Position numbers and translations under genes: made by a program. From assembly GCF_902859595.1 (NCBI RefSeq), contig NZ_CADIJQ010000002.1, forward strand, positions 62,001-126,000: a stretch of DNA of 64,000 nt, read 5' to 3'. Positions 55,127 to 64,000 of this stretch are shown in pieces. The DNA is from Achromobacter kerstersii. GTDB lineage: Bacteria > Pseudomonadota > Gammaproteobacteria > Burkholderiales > Burkholderiaceae_B. Under the pieces are notes generated by a model that was not told where the DNA came from, did no database searches, and saw only the letters and a list, made by a program, of their open reading frames with translations. Every line of letters starts with the position of its first letter. The first letter of the stretch is position 1.

Positions 55127-55837
55127 TCAGCGGGCCAGGTAGAGGAACAGCGTGGGCAGCTTGTCCAGTTGCGGGGCGGGCAGCTTCTTCCAGTCGGCCA
55201 CCGTGTGCGTCACGACCCATTCATCGGCTGTCGTAACCGAGCGCGCCACGCACAGCTTGGTGTCGCCCTTCAGGCTGGCCAGGAGCGTCGCGAACATGGC
55301 GGCGTTGCGATACGGCGTTTCGATCAGCAGTTGGGTCTGGTTGTGCTTGGCAGAGTGCTGTTCCCAGGCTTTCAGCTGCTTGGCGCGCTCGCCCGGATCG
55401 ACCGGCGCATAGCCGTGGAAGGCGAAGCGCTGGCCGTCCAGGCCGCTGGCCATCAGGCCCAATAGAATGGAAGAGGGGCCAACCCAGGGCTTGACGGTGA
55501 TGCCCAGCCGATGGGCAGCGTCCACGACCTTGGCGCCGGGGTCCGCCACGGCCGGGCAGCCGGCTTCGGAAACCAGTCCGATTTCCGCGCCTTGCTTGAT
55601 GGGGGTGAGCCAGGTCTTGATCTGGGCGGCGTCCACCTTGTCGGTCAGCGTGTGGATGGTGATTTCCTGCAGCGGCCGGGTGGTGCCGATCAGTTTCAGG
55701 AAGGCGCGAGCCGTCTTGGCGTTTTCGGCGATGTAGGTGTCCAGCCGTCCGGCCAATGCGCGAACTTCAGCGGGCAGCCAGCGTTCGGCCGGCGCGTCAC
55801 CCAGGCTGACGGGAATCAGGTGCAGCGCGCCGCTCAT
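55127..55837 (-). CDS. SAM-dependent methyltransferase, tetrapyrrole-methylase fold (RsmI-related)
   Basis: This 236-residue protein has the fold of RsmI and precorrin methylases: LHLIPVSLGD at the N-terminus, LVSEAGCPAVADPGAKVV (SAM-site region), GPSSILLGLMASGLDGQ, FAFHGYAP and LLIETPYRNAAM. It is about 50 residues shorter than RsmI (16S rRNA 2'-O-methyltransferase, 286 in E. coli) and its N-terminus differs, so it is probably a lineage-specific paralogue with an unknown target. It overlaps maf by 4 bases. Confidence 0.85.
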   Translation of the reverse strand: MSGALHLIPVSLGDAPAERWLPAEVRALAGRLDTYIAENAKTARAFLKLIGTTRPLQEITIHTLTDKVDAAQIKTWLTPIKQGAEIGLVSEAGCPAVADPGAKVVDAAHRLGITVKPWVGPSSILLGLMASGLDGQRFAFHGYAPVDPGERAKQLKAWEQHSAKHNQTQLLIETPYRNAAMFATLLASLKGDTKLCVARSVTTADEWVVTHTVADWKKLPAPQLDKLPTLFLYLAR

Positions 55838-56436
55838 GCCGGCGCGCCCGGTGCGTCCAGCGGGTCCAGCCCGAACAAGCCCAGCATGCGGGTGAGTTCG
55901 ATCAGCGGCAGGCCGATAATGGCGGTCGGATCGTCGCTCTGGATGCTCTCCATCAGCGCGATGCCTAGGCTTTCCGCCTTGGCGCTGCCTGCAGTATCGT
56001 AAGGTTCTTCGGCCCGCAGATAGGCGTCGATAGCGTGATCCGACAGTTGGCGGAAGCGGCAGCGCGTGATGATGTCTGCTTTTTCAACGCGCTGGCCATC
56101 CGTCACGGCCAGTGCGCTGTGAAACTCCACGGTTTGACCCGACAGGGCGCGCAATTGCGCCTGGGCGCGAAGGAAATCCCCCGGTTTGCCGATCGGCGCG
56201 CCGTCCACGGTGGCGACCTGATCCGAGCCGATCACAAGGCTGCCCGGGTGCTTGGCGGCAACCGCCATGGCCTTCGCAACCGACAGGCGCAATGCCAGCG
56301 CCGCAGGCGTTTCCCCCGGGTGTGGCGTTTCGTCTACATCGGGTGAAATGGTCGAAAAGGGCAGTCGCAGGCGCGACAGCAATTCTTTGCGGTAACGCGA
56401 GCTGGACGCGAGGATCAGGCTAGGCTTGGAAGGCAT
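55834..56436 (-). CDS. maf: Maf-family nucleotide pyrophosphatase (YceF-like)
   Basis: This 200-residue house-cleaning enzyme hydrolyses non-canonical or modified nucleoside triphosphates. Motifs: LILASSSRYRKELLSRL, the Maf-typical SPDVDETP, GSDQVATVDG and AGSAKAESLGIALME with IIGLPL. The YceF subgroup prefers 7-methyl-GTP; placing it there is inference from the position next to yceD, an arrangement also seen in E. coli. It heads a leftward operon and is divergent from yceD. Confidence 0.95.
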   Translation of the reverse strand: MPSKPSLILASSSRYRKELLSRLRLPFSTISPDVDETPHPGETPAALALRLSVAKAMAVAAKHPGSLVIGSDQVATVDGAPIGKPGDFLRAQAQLRALSGQTVEFHSALAVTDGQRVEKADIITRCRFRQLSDHAIDAYLRAEEPYDTAGSAKAESLGIALMESIQSDDPTAIIGLPLIELTRMLGLFGLDPLDAPGAPA

Positions 56437-56443
56437 GCGGTAT

Positions 56444-56473
56444 TTGACGGTTAAGCGTAAGTCGCAGTATTAT
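56444..56473 (+). promoter_or_regulatory. sigma-70 promoter of the yceD-rpmF-plsX-fab cluster
   Basis: TTGACG (56444-56449) and TATTAT (56468-56473) are separated by 18 bases, the best consensus match seen in the window. Transcription would start near 56480. It lies in the 56-base gap shared with the divergent maf gene. Confidence 0.75.
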
Positions 56474-56516
56474 CTAACGTTTTGCGGGATTTTTGCACCA
56501 AAGAGCCTCTGGGCAC

Positions 56517-57152
56517 GTGGCGCAACCCGTAAATGCAGAAGACATCTGCAAAGGACTGATCATTAAGCGCATCGATGCATTCGCATTTGCCCATAGTGGC
56601 AAGGAAGCGCATGGCACCATACCTCTTGTGCGGTTTTCGCGCGCGGTTGAAGGGTTACCCGAACAACCGCTGGGCGACGCCGGGCTTGTGACTTGGTCCG
56701 TGCGGGGTGAGGTGGGCAAATCTGGTTTGATGCTTGGCCGGCCCTTGCTGCACGTTCACGTGCAAGCGAACCCGGTGCTGGTGTGCCAGCGGTGCAATGT
56801 GCCGTTCGTGTATCCGGTCGATAGCGATGTCCTGTTGCAGCTGGTTAAGTCTGAAGCTGATCTCGATGATGGTTTCACCAACGGTGATCAAACCGATGGT
56901 TATTCCCGCGAGGACGATGAAGACGAAGAAGGAAATGGTTTTGTGTCCAGCCAACCTGAAAAGGTGGTGGGTTCACATCATTTTGATCTGCTGGCCCAGA
57001 TTGAAGATGAGCTCATTCTGAGCGTTCCGTATGTGCCCAAGCATGATGTATGCCCGGGCGCGCAGGCCAAAGTCAGCGAAGCTCCTGAAGAGCCCGCTGT
57101 CAAGCGTCCGTCGCCGTTTGCGGTGCTGGAACAACTGAAGCACAAAGATTGA
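56517..57152 (+). CDS. yceD: YceD family protein (DUF177), 23S rRNA accumulation protein
   Basis: This protein of about 211 residues carries the DUF177 domain with paired cysteines in [16 protein letters not shown], the [22 protein letters not shown] stretch and the tail [13 protein letters not shown]. Family members (Bacterial YceD, plant DCL homologues) are linked to 23S rRNA processing. The start is uncertain: a TTG at 56493 is in frame, but the promoter position and an AAGAG ribosome-binding site favour the GTG at 56517. rpmF follows after 52 bases, the typical order. Confidence 0.88.
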   Translation: MAQPVNAEDICKGLIIKRIDAFAFAHSGKEAHGTIPLVRFSRAVEGLPEQPLGDAGLVTWSVRGEVGKSGLMLGRPLLHVHVQANPVLVCQRCNVPFVYPVDSDVLLQLVKSEADLDDGFTNGDQTDGYSREDDEDEEGNGFVSSQPEKVVGSHHFDLLAQIEDELILSVPYVPKHDVCPGAQAKVSEAPEEPAVKRPSPFAVLEQLKHKD

Positions 57153-57174
57153 GATCAACATCGGGCCGCATCGC

Positions 57175-57181
57175 GTACAAT
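57175..57181 (+). promoter_or_regulatory. -10-like element GTACAAT upstream of rpmF
   Basis: GTACAAT lies about 23 bases before the rpmF ATG. TTGAGA (57149-57154) is 21 bases upstream, longer than ideal. Confidence 0.4.
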
Positions 57182-57204
57182 GCGCCCCGTTTCTAGGAGT
57201 CATC

Positions 57205-57387
57205 ATGGCCGTTCAACAAAACAAGAAGTCCCCCTCCAAGCGCGGTATGCACCGTTCGCACGATTTTCTGGTTGCTCCGTCGACCGCCATCGAGCCGAAC
57301 ACCGGTGAAACGCACCTGCGTCACCACATCAGCCCCAACGGCTTTTACCGTGGCCGCAAGGTCCTGAAGACCAAGGCCGACGAATAA
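57205..57387 (+). CDS. rpmF: 50S ribosomal protein L32
   Basis: A complete 60-residue L32 ([20 protein letters not shown] start). It is basic, with the family's conserved N-terminus; it lacks the zinc-binding cysteines of some L32 proteins (the C-terminal half reads [18 protein letters not shown]). AGGAG precedes the ATG. It is linked with plsX downstream, the usual bacterial order. Confidence 0.97.
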   Translation: MAVQQNKKSPSKRGMHRSHDFLVAPSTAIEPNTGETHLRHHISPNGFYRGRKVLKTKADE

Positions 57388-57446
57388 GGCCCCCGGGCCG
57401 AACTCGTACTCGGACCAATTCGGCTACGCGCTGATACCTGGCACCC

Positions 57447-58514
57447 GTGATACGCATCGCCATAGACTGTATGGGCGGAGACTTCGGTCTGCCCGTCACG
57501 ATTCCGGCTGCGATCGAGTTCGCCCGGCAATTTCCGGATACCCGGCTGTTGCTGGTCGGGCTTCCCGACGCTATCGAAGCGGCGCTCTCCGAGCACCGCG
57601 ACGTGGCGCGCGATCGTATGGAAATCGTGGCGGCTTCTGAAGTCGTCACCATGGACGACCCGGTTGAGGTCGCCCTGCGCCGCAAAAAAGACTCCTCCAT
57701 GCGCCTGGCCGCCCAGTCCGTCAAGGACGGGCGCGCCGACGCCTGCGTTTCCGCGGGCAATACCGGTGCGTGGATGGCCATTTCACGCTACGTGCTCAAG
57801 ACGCTGGACGGCATTGACCGCCCCGCGATCGCCACGTCCATTCCGAACCAGACGGGCCGCGCCACCACGGTGCTGGACCTGGGTGCGAATGTGGACTGTT
57901 CGGCCGAGCACCTACTGCAATTCGCCATCATGGGCGCCGCACTCTCGCAGGCGGTGGACCATCGTGAGAACCCCACTGTGGGCTTGCTCAACATCGGCGA
58001 AGAAGTCATCAAGGGCAATGAAGTCGTCAAAGAAGCGGCAGAGCTTCTGCGCGGCAGCCCCTTGAATTTCTACGGAAACGTGGAAGGCAATGACATCTTC
58101 AAGGGCACGGTCGACGTCGTCGTTTGCGACGGTTTCGTCGGCAACGTCGTGCTCAAGTCCGTTGAAGGGCTGGCGAAGATGCTGTCCAGCATCATTCGCG
58201 AAGAGTTCAAACGCAACATCTTTACCCTGCTGGCCGGCGCCATCGCCAAGCCGGTGCTCAACCGTCTGCGCAATCGCGTCGACAACCGTCGCTACAATGG
58301 CGCCGCGTTGTTGGGTTTGCGCGGCGTGGTCATCAAGAGCCACGGTTCCGCGGATGTCTACGCCTACGGTTTTGCGTTGCAACGAGCTCGCGAAGCTGTA
58401 GTGAGTAAACTGCTGGAGCGCACCGCTCAGACGGTCGCTCAGATTACCAAGCGCGTTCAATCAGAAGAGGGCGTCGCAACGCCCTCGCAGAACGTGGCTG
58501 GGGACACCGCTTGA
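57447..58514 (+). CDS. plsX: phosphate acyltransferase PlsX
   Basis: This 355-residue enzyme makes acyl-phosphate from acyl-ACP to feed PlsY in phospholipid synthesis. It starts with GTG ([14 protein letters not shown]), and shows [47 protein letters not shown] and [16 protein letters not shown]. The stop overlaps the fabH start (TGATG). Confidence 0.97.
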   Translation: MIRIAIDCMGGDFGLPVTIPAAIEFARQFPDTRLLLVGLPDAIEAALSEHRDVARDRMEIVAASEVVTMDDPVEVALRRKKDSSMRLAAQSVKDGRADACVSAGNTGAWMAISRYVLKTLDGIDRPAIATSIPNQTGRATTVLDLGANVDCSAEHLLQFAIMGAALSQAVDHRENPTVGLLNIGEEVIKGNEVVKEAAELLRGSPLNFYGNVEGNDIFKGTVDVVVCDGFVGNVVLKSVEGLAKMLSSIIREEFKRNIFTLLAGAIAKPVLNRLRNRVDNRRYNGAALLGLRGVVIKSHGSADVYAYGFALQRAREAVVSKLLERTAQTVAQITKRVQSEEGVATPSQNVAGDTA

Positions 58515-59500
58515 TGGATACCGCAATGAAATATTCCGTGATCGCGGGCACCGGCAGCTTCCTGCCGGAACGCGTGGTTTCGAATGACGAACTGGCAGCG
58601 GAACTGGCGACGCGCGATATCGCCACGTCCGATGAATGGATCGTCGAGCGCACGGGCATCCGTCAGCGCCACCTTGCCGAGCGTGGCGTCACGACCAGCC
58701 AGCTCGCCACCGAAGCCTCGCGCCGCGCGCTGGCCGATGCGGGCGTTGAAGCGTCCGACATCGACCTGATCATCGTCGCCACGTCTACCCCCGATTTCGT
58801 CTTTCCCAGCACGGCTTGCCTGGTGCAGGCCAACCTGGGCGCCAAGGGTTCCGCCGCGTTCGACGTGCAAGCCGTGTGCAGCGGCTTCGTCTATGCGCTG
58901 ACTACCGCTGACAGCTTCATCCGCGCGGGCCGTGCCCGTTGTGCGCTGGTGATCGGCGCGGAAGTGTTTTCGCGCATCCTGGACTGGAACGATCGCAGCA
59001 CCTGCGTGCTGTTCGGTGACGGTGCGGGCGCGGTGGTGCTGAAAGCCTCCGACACGCCCGGCATCATGGCCGCGCAATTGCACGCCGACGGCAGCCAGAT
59101 GAAGATTCTGAGCGCCGCGGGCAACGTGGCCTATGGCGACGTCACGGGCGATCCGTTCCTGCGCATGGACGGCCAGGCAGTGTTCAAGCAGGCGGTCACG
59201 GTGCTGGACCGCTCGGCGCGCGATACCTGCGCCGAAGCGGGTGTCGAGCTTGCCGAGGTCGATTGGCTGATCCCGCATCAGGCCAACGTTCGCATCCTGA
59301 ATTTCCTGGCGCGCAAGCTTGCCGTGCCCGTTGAAAAAGTCGTCATTACCGTTGATAGCCACGCCAACACCTCTGCGGCCAGCGTGCCGCTGGCCCTGGA
59401 TGCCGCGCGCCGCGATGGCCGCGTCAAACCCGGTCAGCTCATTCTGATGCAAGGCGTGGGCGGCGGATTCACCTGGGGCTCGGTGCTCGCCCGCATGTAA
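58514..59500 (+). CDS. fabH: beta-ketoacyl-ACP synthase III FabH
   Basis: This 328-residue enzyme begins fatty-acid chains by condensing acetyl-CoA with malonyl-ACP. The catalytic triad is Cys (about 122, in VQAVCSGF), His in [11 protein letters not shown] and Asn in [11 protein letters not shown]. The ATG at 58514 overlaps the plsX stop by one base; a second ATG at 58526 ([10 protein letters not shown]) aligns with the conserved N-terminus and is possible. [15 protein letters not shown] is typical. fabD follows after 93 bases. Confidence 0.96.
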   Translation: MDTAMKYSVIAGTGSFLPERVVSNDELAAELATRDIATSDEWIVERTGIRQRHLAERGVTTSQLATEASRRALADAGVEASDIDLIIVATSTPDFVFPSTACLVQANLGAKGSAAFDVQAVCSGFVYALTTADSFIRAGRARCALVIGAEVFSRILDWNDRSTCVLFGDGAGAVVLKASDTPGIMAAQLHADGSQMKILSAAGNVAYGDVTGDPFLRMDGQAVFKQAVTVLDRSARDTCAEAGVELAEVDWLIPHQANVRILNFLARKLAVPVEKVVITVDSHANTSAASVPLALDAARRDGRVKPGQLILMQGVGGGFTWGSVLARM

Positions 59501-59593
59501 GGGCGCGTCCGGGCTGCGCGGCGCAATGCGCTGCCGCCTGGAGAGCGCGCCTGACATTCCTCACAGATACTGAATCAATCAAACCGGTCACTC

Positions 59594-60529
59594 ATGAAAA
59601 TCGCTTTTGTCTTTCCCGGCCAAGGTTCGCAAGCTGTCGGCATGCTGGATGCCTGGTCGGACGTTTCCGCCGTTACCGATACCGTCGCCCGTGCCTCGCA
59701 AGCGCTGGGGCAGGATTTGGGCGCGCTGATCGCCCAAGGGCCGGTGGAACAGCTCAACCTGACCACGAACACTCAGCCCGCCATGCTGACCGCAGGTGCT
59801 GCGTTCTACGCCGCCTGGTCCGCAGCGGGCGGCCGCAAGCCTGATGTCGTCGCCGGCCACAGCCTGGGCGAATACGCCGCGCTGACGGCCGCCGGCGCGC
59901 TTGCGCTGGAAGACGCCGTGCGCCTCGTGCGGGTGCGCGCTGACGCCATGCAAGCCGCAGTGCCGGTCGGCACGGGCGCAATGGCCGCCATTCTGGGTCT
60001 GGACGACGATGCTGTGCGTGCCGCGTGCGCCGCCGCCGCGCAAGGTGAAGTGGTCGAAGCCGTGAACTTCAATGCGCCCGCCCAGGTTGTGATCGCGGGC
60101 CACAAGGCCGCCGTCGAACGCGCTTGCGAGCTGGCCAAGGCTGCGGGCGCCAAGCGCGCGCTGCTGTTGCCCGTGTCCGCCCCGTTCCACTCCAGCCTGC
60201 TCAAGCCCGCCGCCGATGTGCTGGCTGGTGCGCTGGCCGGCGTGACGGTGTCGGCGCCCCAGATTCAAGTCATCAATAACGTCGACGTGGCGTCCCCCAC
60301 CGACCCCGCCGCCATCCGTGATGCGCTGGTTCGCCAGGCGTGGCATCCTGTGCGCTGGGTTGAAACCCTGCGCGCCATGAAGGCGCAAGGCGTCACGCAC
60401 GTCATCGAATGCGGTCCCGGCAAGGTGCTGGCCGGTTTGACCAAGCGTATCGACCCCGAACTTACCGGCCTGGCCATCACCGACCCCGCTTCGCTTGAAG
60501 CCGCGTTGGCCGTCGTTAACGGAAATTAA
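59594..60529 (+). CDS. fabD: malonyl-CoA-ACP transacylase FabD
   Basis: This 311-residue enzyme loads malonyl groups onto ACP. The nucleophile Ser90 is in VAGHSLGEYAAL, preceded by the FVFPGQGSQAVGM start; further signatures are NFNAPAQVVIAG, LLPVSAPFHSSL and ECGPGKVLAGLTKRI. The gap to fabG is 4 bases. Confidence 0.97.
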   Translation: MKIAFVFPGQGSQAVGMLDAWSDVSAVTDTVARASQALGQDLGALIAQGPVEQLNLTTNTQPAMLTAGAAFYAAWSAAGGRKPDVVAGHSLGEYAALTAAGALALEDAVRLVRVRADAMQAAVPVGTGAMAAILGLDDDAVRAACAAAAQGEVVEAVNFNAPAQVVIAGHKAAVERACELAKAAGAKRALLLPVSAPFHSSLLKPAADVLAGALAGVTVSAPQIQVINNVDVASPTDPAAIRDALVRQAWHPVRWVETLRAMKAQGVTHVIECGPGKVLAGLTKRIDPELTGLAITDPASLEAALAVVNGN

Positions 60530-60533
60530 AGAC

Positions 60534-61283
60534 ATGGATAACTCGATCGAACTGCAAGGCAAGATCGCGCTGGTGACCGGCGCCACGCGCGGCATCGGCC
60601 GCGCCATCGCCCAGGAATTGGCTGCGCGCGGCGCAACCGTTGTGGGCACCGCCACGTCCGAATCGGGCGCGGCCGCCATCACCGAAGCGCTGGCGCCGTT
60701 TGGCGGCCGGGGCGTGGTGCTGAACGTGACCGACGCCGAAGCCTGCGACGCCCTGATCGACGCGCTGGGCAAGGAAGGCGGTGGTCCGCACATCCTCGTC
60801 AACAACGCCGGCATCACTCGCGACACGCTCGCCATGCGCATGAAGGACGACGATTGGTCGGCCGTGCTGGATACCAACCTGACGTCGGTGTTCCGCCTGT
60901 CGCGCGCCGTGTTGCGCAGCATGATGAAGGCCCGCTGGGGACGCATCATCAACGTGACTTCCGTGGTGGGCTCGAGCGGCAACGCCGGCCAAGCCAACTA
61001 CGCTGCCGCGAAGGCGGGCGTGTCAGGAATGTCGCGCGCGCTGGCTCGTGAGTTGGGTAGCCGCAACATCACCGTGAACTGCGTCGCACCGGGTTTCATC
61101 GACACCGACATGACGCGTGCGCTGGCTGAGAGCCAGACCACCGCCTTGCTGCAGCAGATTCCGCTGGGCCGTTTGGGTTCGCCCGAAGACATCGCCCATG
61201 CGGTGGCCTTTTTGTCCGGGCCTCAAGCGGGTTACATTACCGGCACCACCCTGCACGTCAACGGCGGGATGTACATGCAATAA
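60534..61283 (+). CDS. fabG: 3-oxoacyl-ACP reductase FabG
   Basis: This 249-residue short-chain dehydrogenase reduces beta-ketoacyl-ACP with NADPH. It has the nucleotide motif TGATRGIGRAIA, NNAGITRD, and the catalytic Ser-Tyr-Lys within VTSVVGSSGNAGQANYAAAKAG. The ATG at 60534 is 4 bases after fabD. It is followed by a 214-base gap holding the acpP promoter. Confidence 0.97.
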   Translation: MDNSIELQGKIALVTGATRGIGRAIAQELAARGATVVGTATSESGAAAITEALAPFGGRGVVLNVTDAEACDALIDALGKEGGGPHILVNNAGITRDTLAMRMKDDDWSAVLDTNLTSVFRLSRAVLRSMMKARWGRIINVTSVVGSSGNAGQANYAAAKAGVSGMSRALARELGSRNITVNCVAPGFIDTDMTRALAESQTTALLQQIPLGRLGSPEDIAHAVAFLSGPQAGYITGTTLHVNGGMYMQ

Positions 61284-61440
61284 ATCACGAATTGCGCGCA
61301 AGGCGGCCCAGGCTGCCGTGCCTCCACCGGGTTCCGGGCGGGGCTGTGCGTGATTCACCGGAAGCGCCGCATACCGGTATTTCTGATCCCTCTCGGGCAA
61401 CAGATCCAGTGCGCGGTGTTATTTTTGTCACGGCCAGGCG

Positions 61441-61467
61441 TTGCTTTCCTCTACGCTTGGCTATAAT
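61441..61467 (+). promoter_or_regulatory. probable acpP promoter
   Basis: TATAAT (61462-61467) is a perfect -10; TTGCTT (61441-61446) is 15 bases upstream, a slightly short spacer. Transcription would start about 25 bases before the acpP ATG. A separate strong promoter for this very abundant protein is expected. Confidence 0.6.
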
Positions 61468-61497
61468 TCGCGGGATTTTTCCCAATTGGAGATCTGC

Positions 61498-61737
61498 ATG
61501 GAAAGCATCGAACAGCGCGTCAAGAAGATCGTCGCTGAACAACTTGGCGTGAACGAAGCCGAGATCAAGAACGAATCCTCCTTCCTTGACGACCTCGGTG
61601 CCGATTCGCTCGACATGGTCGAACTGGTCATGGCGCTCGAAGACGAATTCGAGACCGAGATCCCCGACGAAGAGGCCGAAAAGATCACGACCGTGCAACA
61701 AGCGATTGACTACATCAATTCGCACGGTAAGCAGTAA
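61498..61737 (+). CDS. acpP: acyl carrier protein
   Basis: This 79-residue acidic protein carries the phosphopantetheine on Ser37 ([10 protein letters not shown]). The helix-rich sequence and length are typical of AcpP. The ATG at 61498 is chosen over the in-frame upstream frame by similarity. GGAGA precedes it. Confidence 0.98.
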
Positions 61738-61922
61738 GCTCAGCCTATATCCTTCTGGTTGCCCGAATTTCGGGGCCAATCAGGAAACGGGGCGGTTTCA
61801 GGAATTTGCCGTGTGGTCCGCGTGCGGGAAGGGCGTTGTAAAGCCCGACCCGCTTTCGCGTGGATCACACGAGCAGCGCATCCCGAAAGCCGCCTTTCTT
61901 TTGTCTGTTTGAGGAGTCATCC

Positions 61923-63152
61923 GTGAAGCGACGTGTCGTCATCACTGGCCTTGGTATCGTTTCGCCCGTAGGAAGCGACCTGACCACCGCTTGGGACAAT
62001 ATCGTCAACGGACGTTCTGGCATCAGCCGCATCACCCGTTTCGATCCCTCGGCCATCACCACGCATATTGCTGGCGAAGTCAAAGACTTCGACATCAGCA
62101 CCTATATCTCGTCCAAAGAAGCCCGCCAGATGGATACCTTCATCCATTACGGCCTGGCCGCCGGGATGCAGGCATGGCGCGATTGCGGCCTGGAAGTCAC
62201 TGAAGCCAATGCCGAGCGCATTGGCGTGATCGTGGGTTCCGGTATCGGCGGTTTGCCGCGCATCGAAGAAACCCAGGTCGAATATATGGCCAAGGGTCCG
62301 CGACGGATCTCTCCGTTCTTCGTGCCGGGTTCGCTGATCAACCTGATCTCCGGTCATTTGTCCATTGCCTACGGCATGAAGGGCCCCAGCTACGCTGTCG
62401 TGTCGGCTTGCACGACCGGCCTGCACTGCATCGGCGACGCTGCTCGCCTCATCGAGTACGGTGATGCGGACGTCATGGTGGCAGGCGGCGCTGAGTCGAC
62501 CGTGTCGCCGCTGGGCATTGGCGGTTTTGCTGCCATGCGCGCCTTGTCGACCCGTAACGATGATCCTCAGACGGCTTCGCGTCCCTGGGATCGCGACCGC
62601 GACGGTTTCGTCCTGGGCGAAGGCGCAGGCGTACTGGTGCTGGAAGAGTACGAACACGCCAAGAAGCGTGGCGCGCGCATTTATGGTGAGCTCGCCGGGT
62701 ACGGCATGAGCTCCGACGCGCACCACATCACGGCTCCGGACAAGGATGGCCCGCGCCGCGGCGTCATCAACGCGCTGCGCAACGGTGGCCTGAATGCCGA
62801 CGACATCCAGTATGTCAACGCACACGGCACGTCCACGCCTCTGGGTGACAAGAACGAAACCGAAGCGCTGAAGCTGGCGTTCGGCGATCACGCCAAGAAG
62901 CTGGTGGTCAATTCGACCAAGTCCATGACCGGGCACTTGCTCGGCGCGGCCGGCGGCATCGAGGCCGTGTTCACCACGTTGGCGGTGTACAACCAGGTTT
63001 CGCCTCCCACGATCAACATCTTCAATCAAGATCCGGAATGCGATCTGGATTACTGCGCGAATGAAGCGCGGCAGATGAAGATCGAGGTCGGCCTGTCCAA
63101 CTCGTTCGGCTTCGGCGGCACCAACGGCTCCATGGCCGTGCGCCGGGTCTGA
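61923..63152 (+). CDS. fabF: beta-ketoacyl-ACP synthase II FabF
   Basis: This 409-residue condensing enzyme elongates acyl chains. The Cys-His-His triad is in [23 protein letters not shown] and [13 protein letters not shown]. The start is GTG at 61923 ([17 protein letters not shown]) behind a strong GAGGAG site; the frame is open to 61860 without similarity. It follows acpP by 185 bases and is followed immediately by an uncharacterised membrane gene. Confidence 0.97.
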   Translation: MKRRVVITGLGIVSPVGSDLTTAWDNIVNGRSGISRITRFDPSAITTHIAGEVKDFDISTYISSKEARQMDTFIHYGLAAGMQAWRDCGLEVTEANAERIGVIVGSGIGGLPRIEETQVEYMAKGPRRISPFFVPGSLINLISGHLSIAYGMKGPSYAVVSACTTGLHCIGDAARLIEYGDADVMVAGGAESTVSPLGIGGFAAMRALSTRNDDPQTASRPWDRDRDGFVLGEGAGVLVLEEYEHAKKRGARIYGELAGYGMSSDAHHITAPDKDGPRRGVINALRNGGLNADDIQYVNAHGTSTPLGDKNETEALKLAFGDHAKKLVVNSTKSMTGHLLGAAGGIEAVFTTLAVYNQVSPPTINIFNQDPECDLDYCANEARQMKIEVGLSNSFGFGGTNGSMAVRRV

Positions 63153-63153
63153 T

Positions 63154-63648
63154 TTGGCAGGCTCCGACGCAGGGCGCTGGTCGTTTCAGGTGCCTGTGGA
63201 GCGCCCGCGCCGCGTCAGCACGCTTTGCGCGCTGGCGCTCGCGGCCACCGCAGCATCCGTGCTGACCGTGGCGTCCTGGTACGGCATGGCATGGGCAGCG
63301 GGCGCGATAATCGCGCTGCTGCTTATGCCCGCCGGGCTGTTACACTCGGCACGAAGTGGCCCGTCCCCGGTATCGGCATTACGCACGGCAACCGGAGCGG
63401 GGCGCTGGCAGGTATGTTTGCCGCAAGGCTGGCAAGATGCCGAGCTGCGGCATCAGCAGCGCGGCTCGCGCTGGCTGACGCTCACTTTGCAGCCTTTGCC
63501 CACCGGGAGTACGGCCTTTACAAATAGCACCATTACCCTCACCGTCTGGCAGCGGACGTTGCGACCTGAGTCCTGGCGGCGTCTGTGCCTGCTGACGGGC
63601 ACGGCGCGGCGCGCGCGCACGGCGGCACGCCCGCAGGAGGCGTCATGA
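63154..63648 (+). CDS. uncharacterised membrane protein between fabF and rpoE
   Basis: This is an unrecognised protein of 164 residues. It shows two hydrophobic segments near residues 22-43 and 46-62 (VSTLCALALAATAASVLTVAS and the following WAAGAIIALLLMPAGLL), forming a probable helical hairpin, then a polar, Arg-rich C-terminal domain with many Trp and Leu (GRWQVCLPQGWQDAEL, LTLTLQPL). The start is TTG at 63154, directly after the fabF stop. The end overlaps the sigma-factor gene by 4 bases, so it is co-translated with it. No function can be assigned. Confidence 0.7.
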   Translation: MAGSDAGRWSFQVPVERPRRVSTLCALALAATAASVLTVASWYGMAWAAGAIIALLLMPAGLLHSARSGPSPVSALRTATGAGRWQVCLPQGWQDAELRHQQRGSRWLTLTLQPLPTGSTAFTNSTITLTVWQRTLRPESWRRLCLLTGTARRARTAARPQEAS

Positions 63649-64000
63649 GCGAACGCGAAGTCGACGCAGAATTGGTCGCGCGCGTTCAGCGGGGCGACAA
63701 AAAGGCATTCGATCTGCTGGTGCTGAAGTACCAGCGCAAGATTCTCCGACTGCTGGCCAGAATGATCCGCGACCCCTCGGAAATCGAGGACGTGGCCCAG
63801 GAAGCGTTCATCAAGGCCTATCGGGCCTTACCCCAGTTCCGGGGGGATAGCGCCTTCTACACCTGGCTGTACCGTATCGCCATCAATACGGCGCGCAACT
63901 GGCTGGCCTCGCAAGGCCGGCGTCCCAGCGCGCCCAACGCGATAGAAACGGAAGACGGTGAAACTTTTAACGAAACCGACAACCTAACCGATATAAGCAC
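63645..64000 (+). CDS. rpoE: RNA polymerase ECF sigma factor RpoE (SigE), partial
   Basis: The first 118 residues are present; the gene runs off the right edge. It starts MSEREVDAELVARVQRGDKKAF at the ATG at 63645, after AGGAGG. Region 2 is intact (ARMIRDPSEIEDVAQEAFIKAYRALPQFRGDSAFYTWLYRIAINTARNW), including the -10-recognition helix. It is the extracytoplasmic-stress sigma factor; an anti-sigma factor gene (rseA-like) and a DegP-type protease are expected beyond the window. Confidence 0.95.
   Translation, partial: MSEREVDAELVARVQRGDKKAFDLLVLKYQRKILRLLARMIRDPSEIEDVAQEAFIKAYRALPQFRGDSAFYTWLYRIAINTARNWLASQGRRPSAPNAIETEDGETFNETDNLTDIS

Overview
The window is a gene-dense, GC-rich chromosomal segment of a Burkholderiales bacterium. 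The best fit is Alcaligenaceae (Achromobacter or a close Bordetella relative). Grounds for this are the RisA-like OmpR regulator, a Par27-like parvulin, PagL, a TsaB-RimI fusion, abundant liv-type amino-acid ABC systems, an intracellular PHB depolymerase, and the betaproteobacterial order yceD-rpmF-plsX-fabHDG-acpP-fabF-rpoE. The genus call is inference from protein recognition; no database was searched. I saw no rRNA, tRNA, CRISPR array, insertion sequence or prophage. Almost all of it reads as core genome.

Layout. 1-11.3 kb: partial OmpR-type regulator, tsaB-rimI fusion, family-4 uracil-DNA glycosylase, lysophospholipid transporter lplT, then smc-zipA-ligA (chromosome and division genes). 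11.3-15.6 kb: tandem terminators, a leftward msrB-yciB-bolA-parvulin group, and the divergent biotin ECF transporter bioMNY. 15.9-20.9 kb: a first branched-chain amino-acid-type ABC operon with a fused LivM-LivG. 21-25.7 kb: ASCH protein, Tat-exported phospholipase C, branched-chain aminotransferase and an orphan glycine-betaine-type binding protein. 25.8-30.5 kb: a second liv operon on the minus strand. 30.9-34.9 kb: nth with a short RnfB-like ferredoxin, PHB depolymerase, ferredoxin-NADP reductase and FdxA. 35-38 kb: pncB, a RidA protein, a flavodoxin-like protein and mtfA. 38.2-43.2 kb: relA, an MHS-family transporter, argE. 43.3-47.1 kb: trpB-trpA-accD, pagL. 47.2-50.4 kb: RNase E, with rluC and a HAD phosphatase read divergently. 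52.7-56.4 kb: the msrPQ periplasmic methionine-sulfoxide repair pair, then a leftward maf / SAM-methyltransferase / amidase group. 56.4-64 kb: yceD-rpmF and the fatty-acid synthesis cluster running into a partial rpoE-like sigma factor.

How it works together. Several blocks concern the envelope: fatty acid and phospholipid supply (plsX, fab genes, accD, lplT), lipid A editing (pagL), peptidoglycan turnover (amidase), outer-membrane folding (parvulin), protein-oxidation repair in the periplasm (msrPQ), and envelope-stress control (rpoE-like). A second theme is nitrogen and carbon scavenging: two liv systems flank an aminotransferase, a phospholipase C and a betaine-type binding protein. The only less ordinary patch is 20.9-25.7 kb. 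It combines an exported phospholipase coupled to an ASCH protein with short tandem repeats that begin at stop codons. I found no convincing large undescribed system; the interesting items are fusions, unusual couplings and small repeat or RNA structures.
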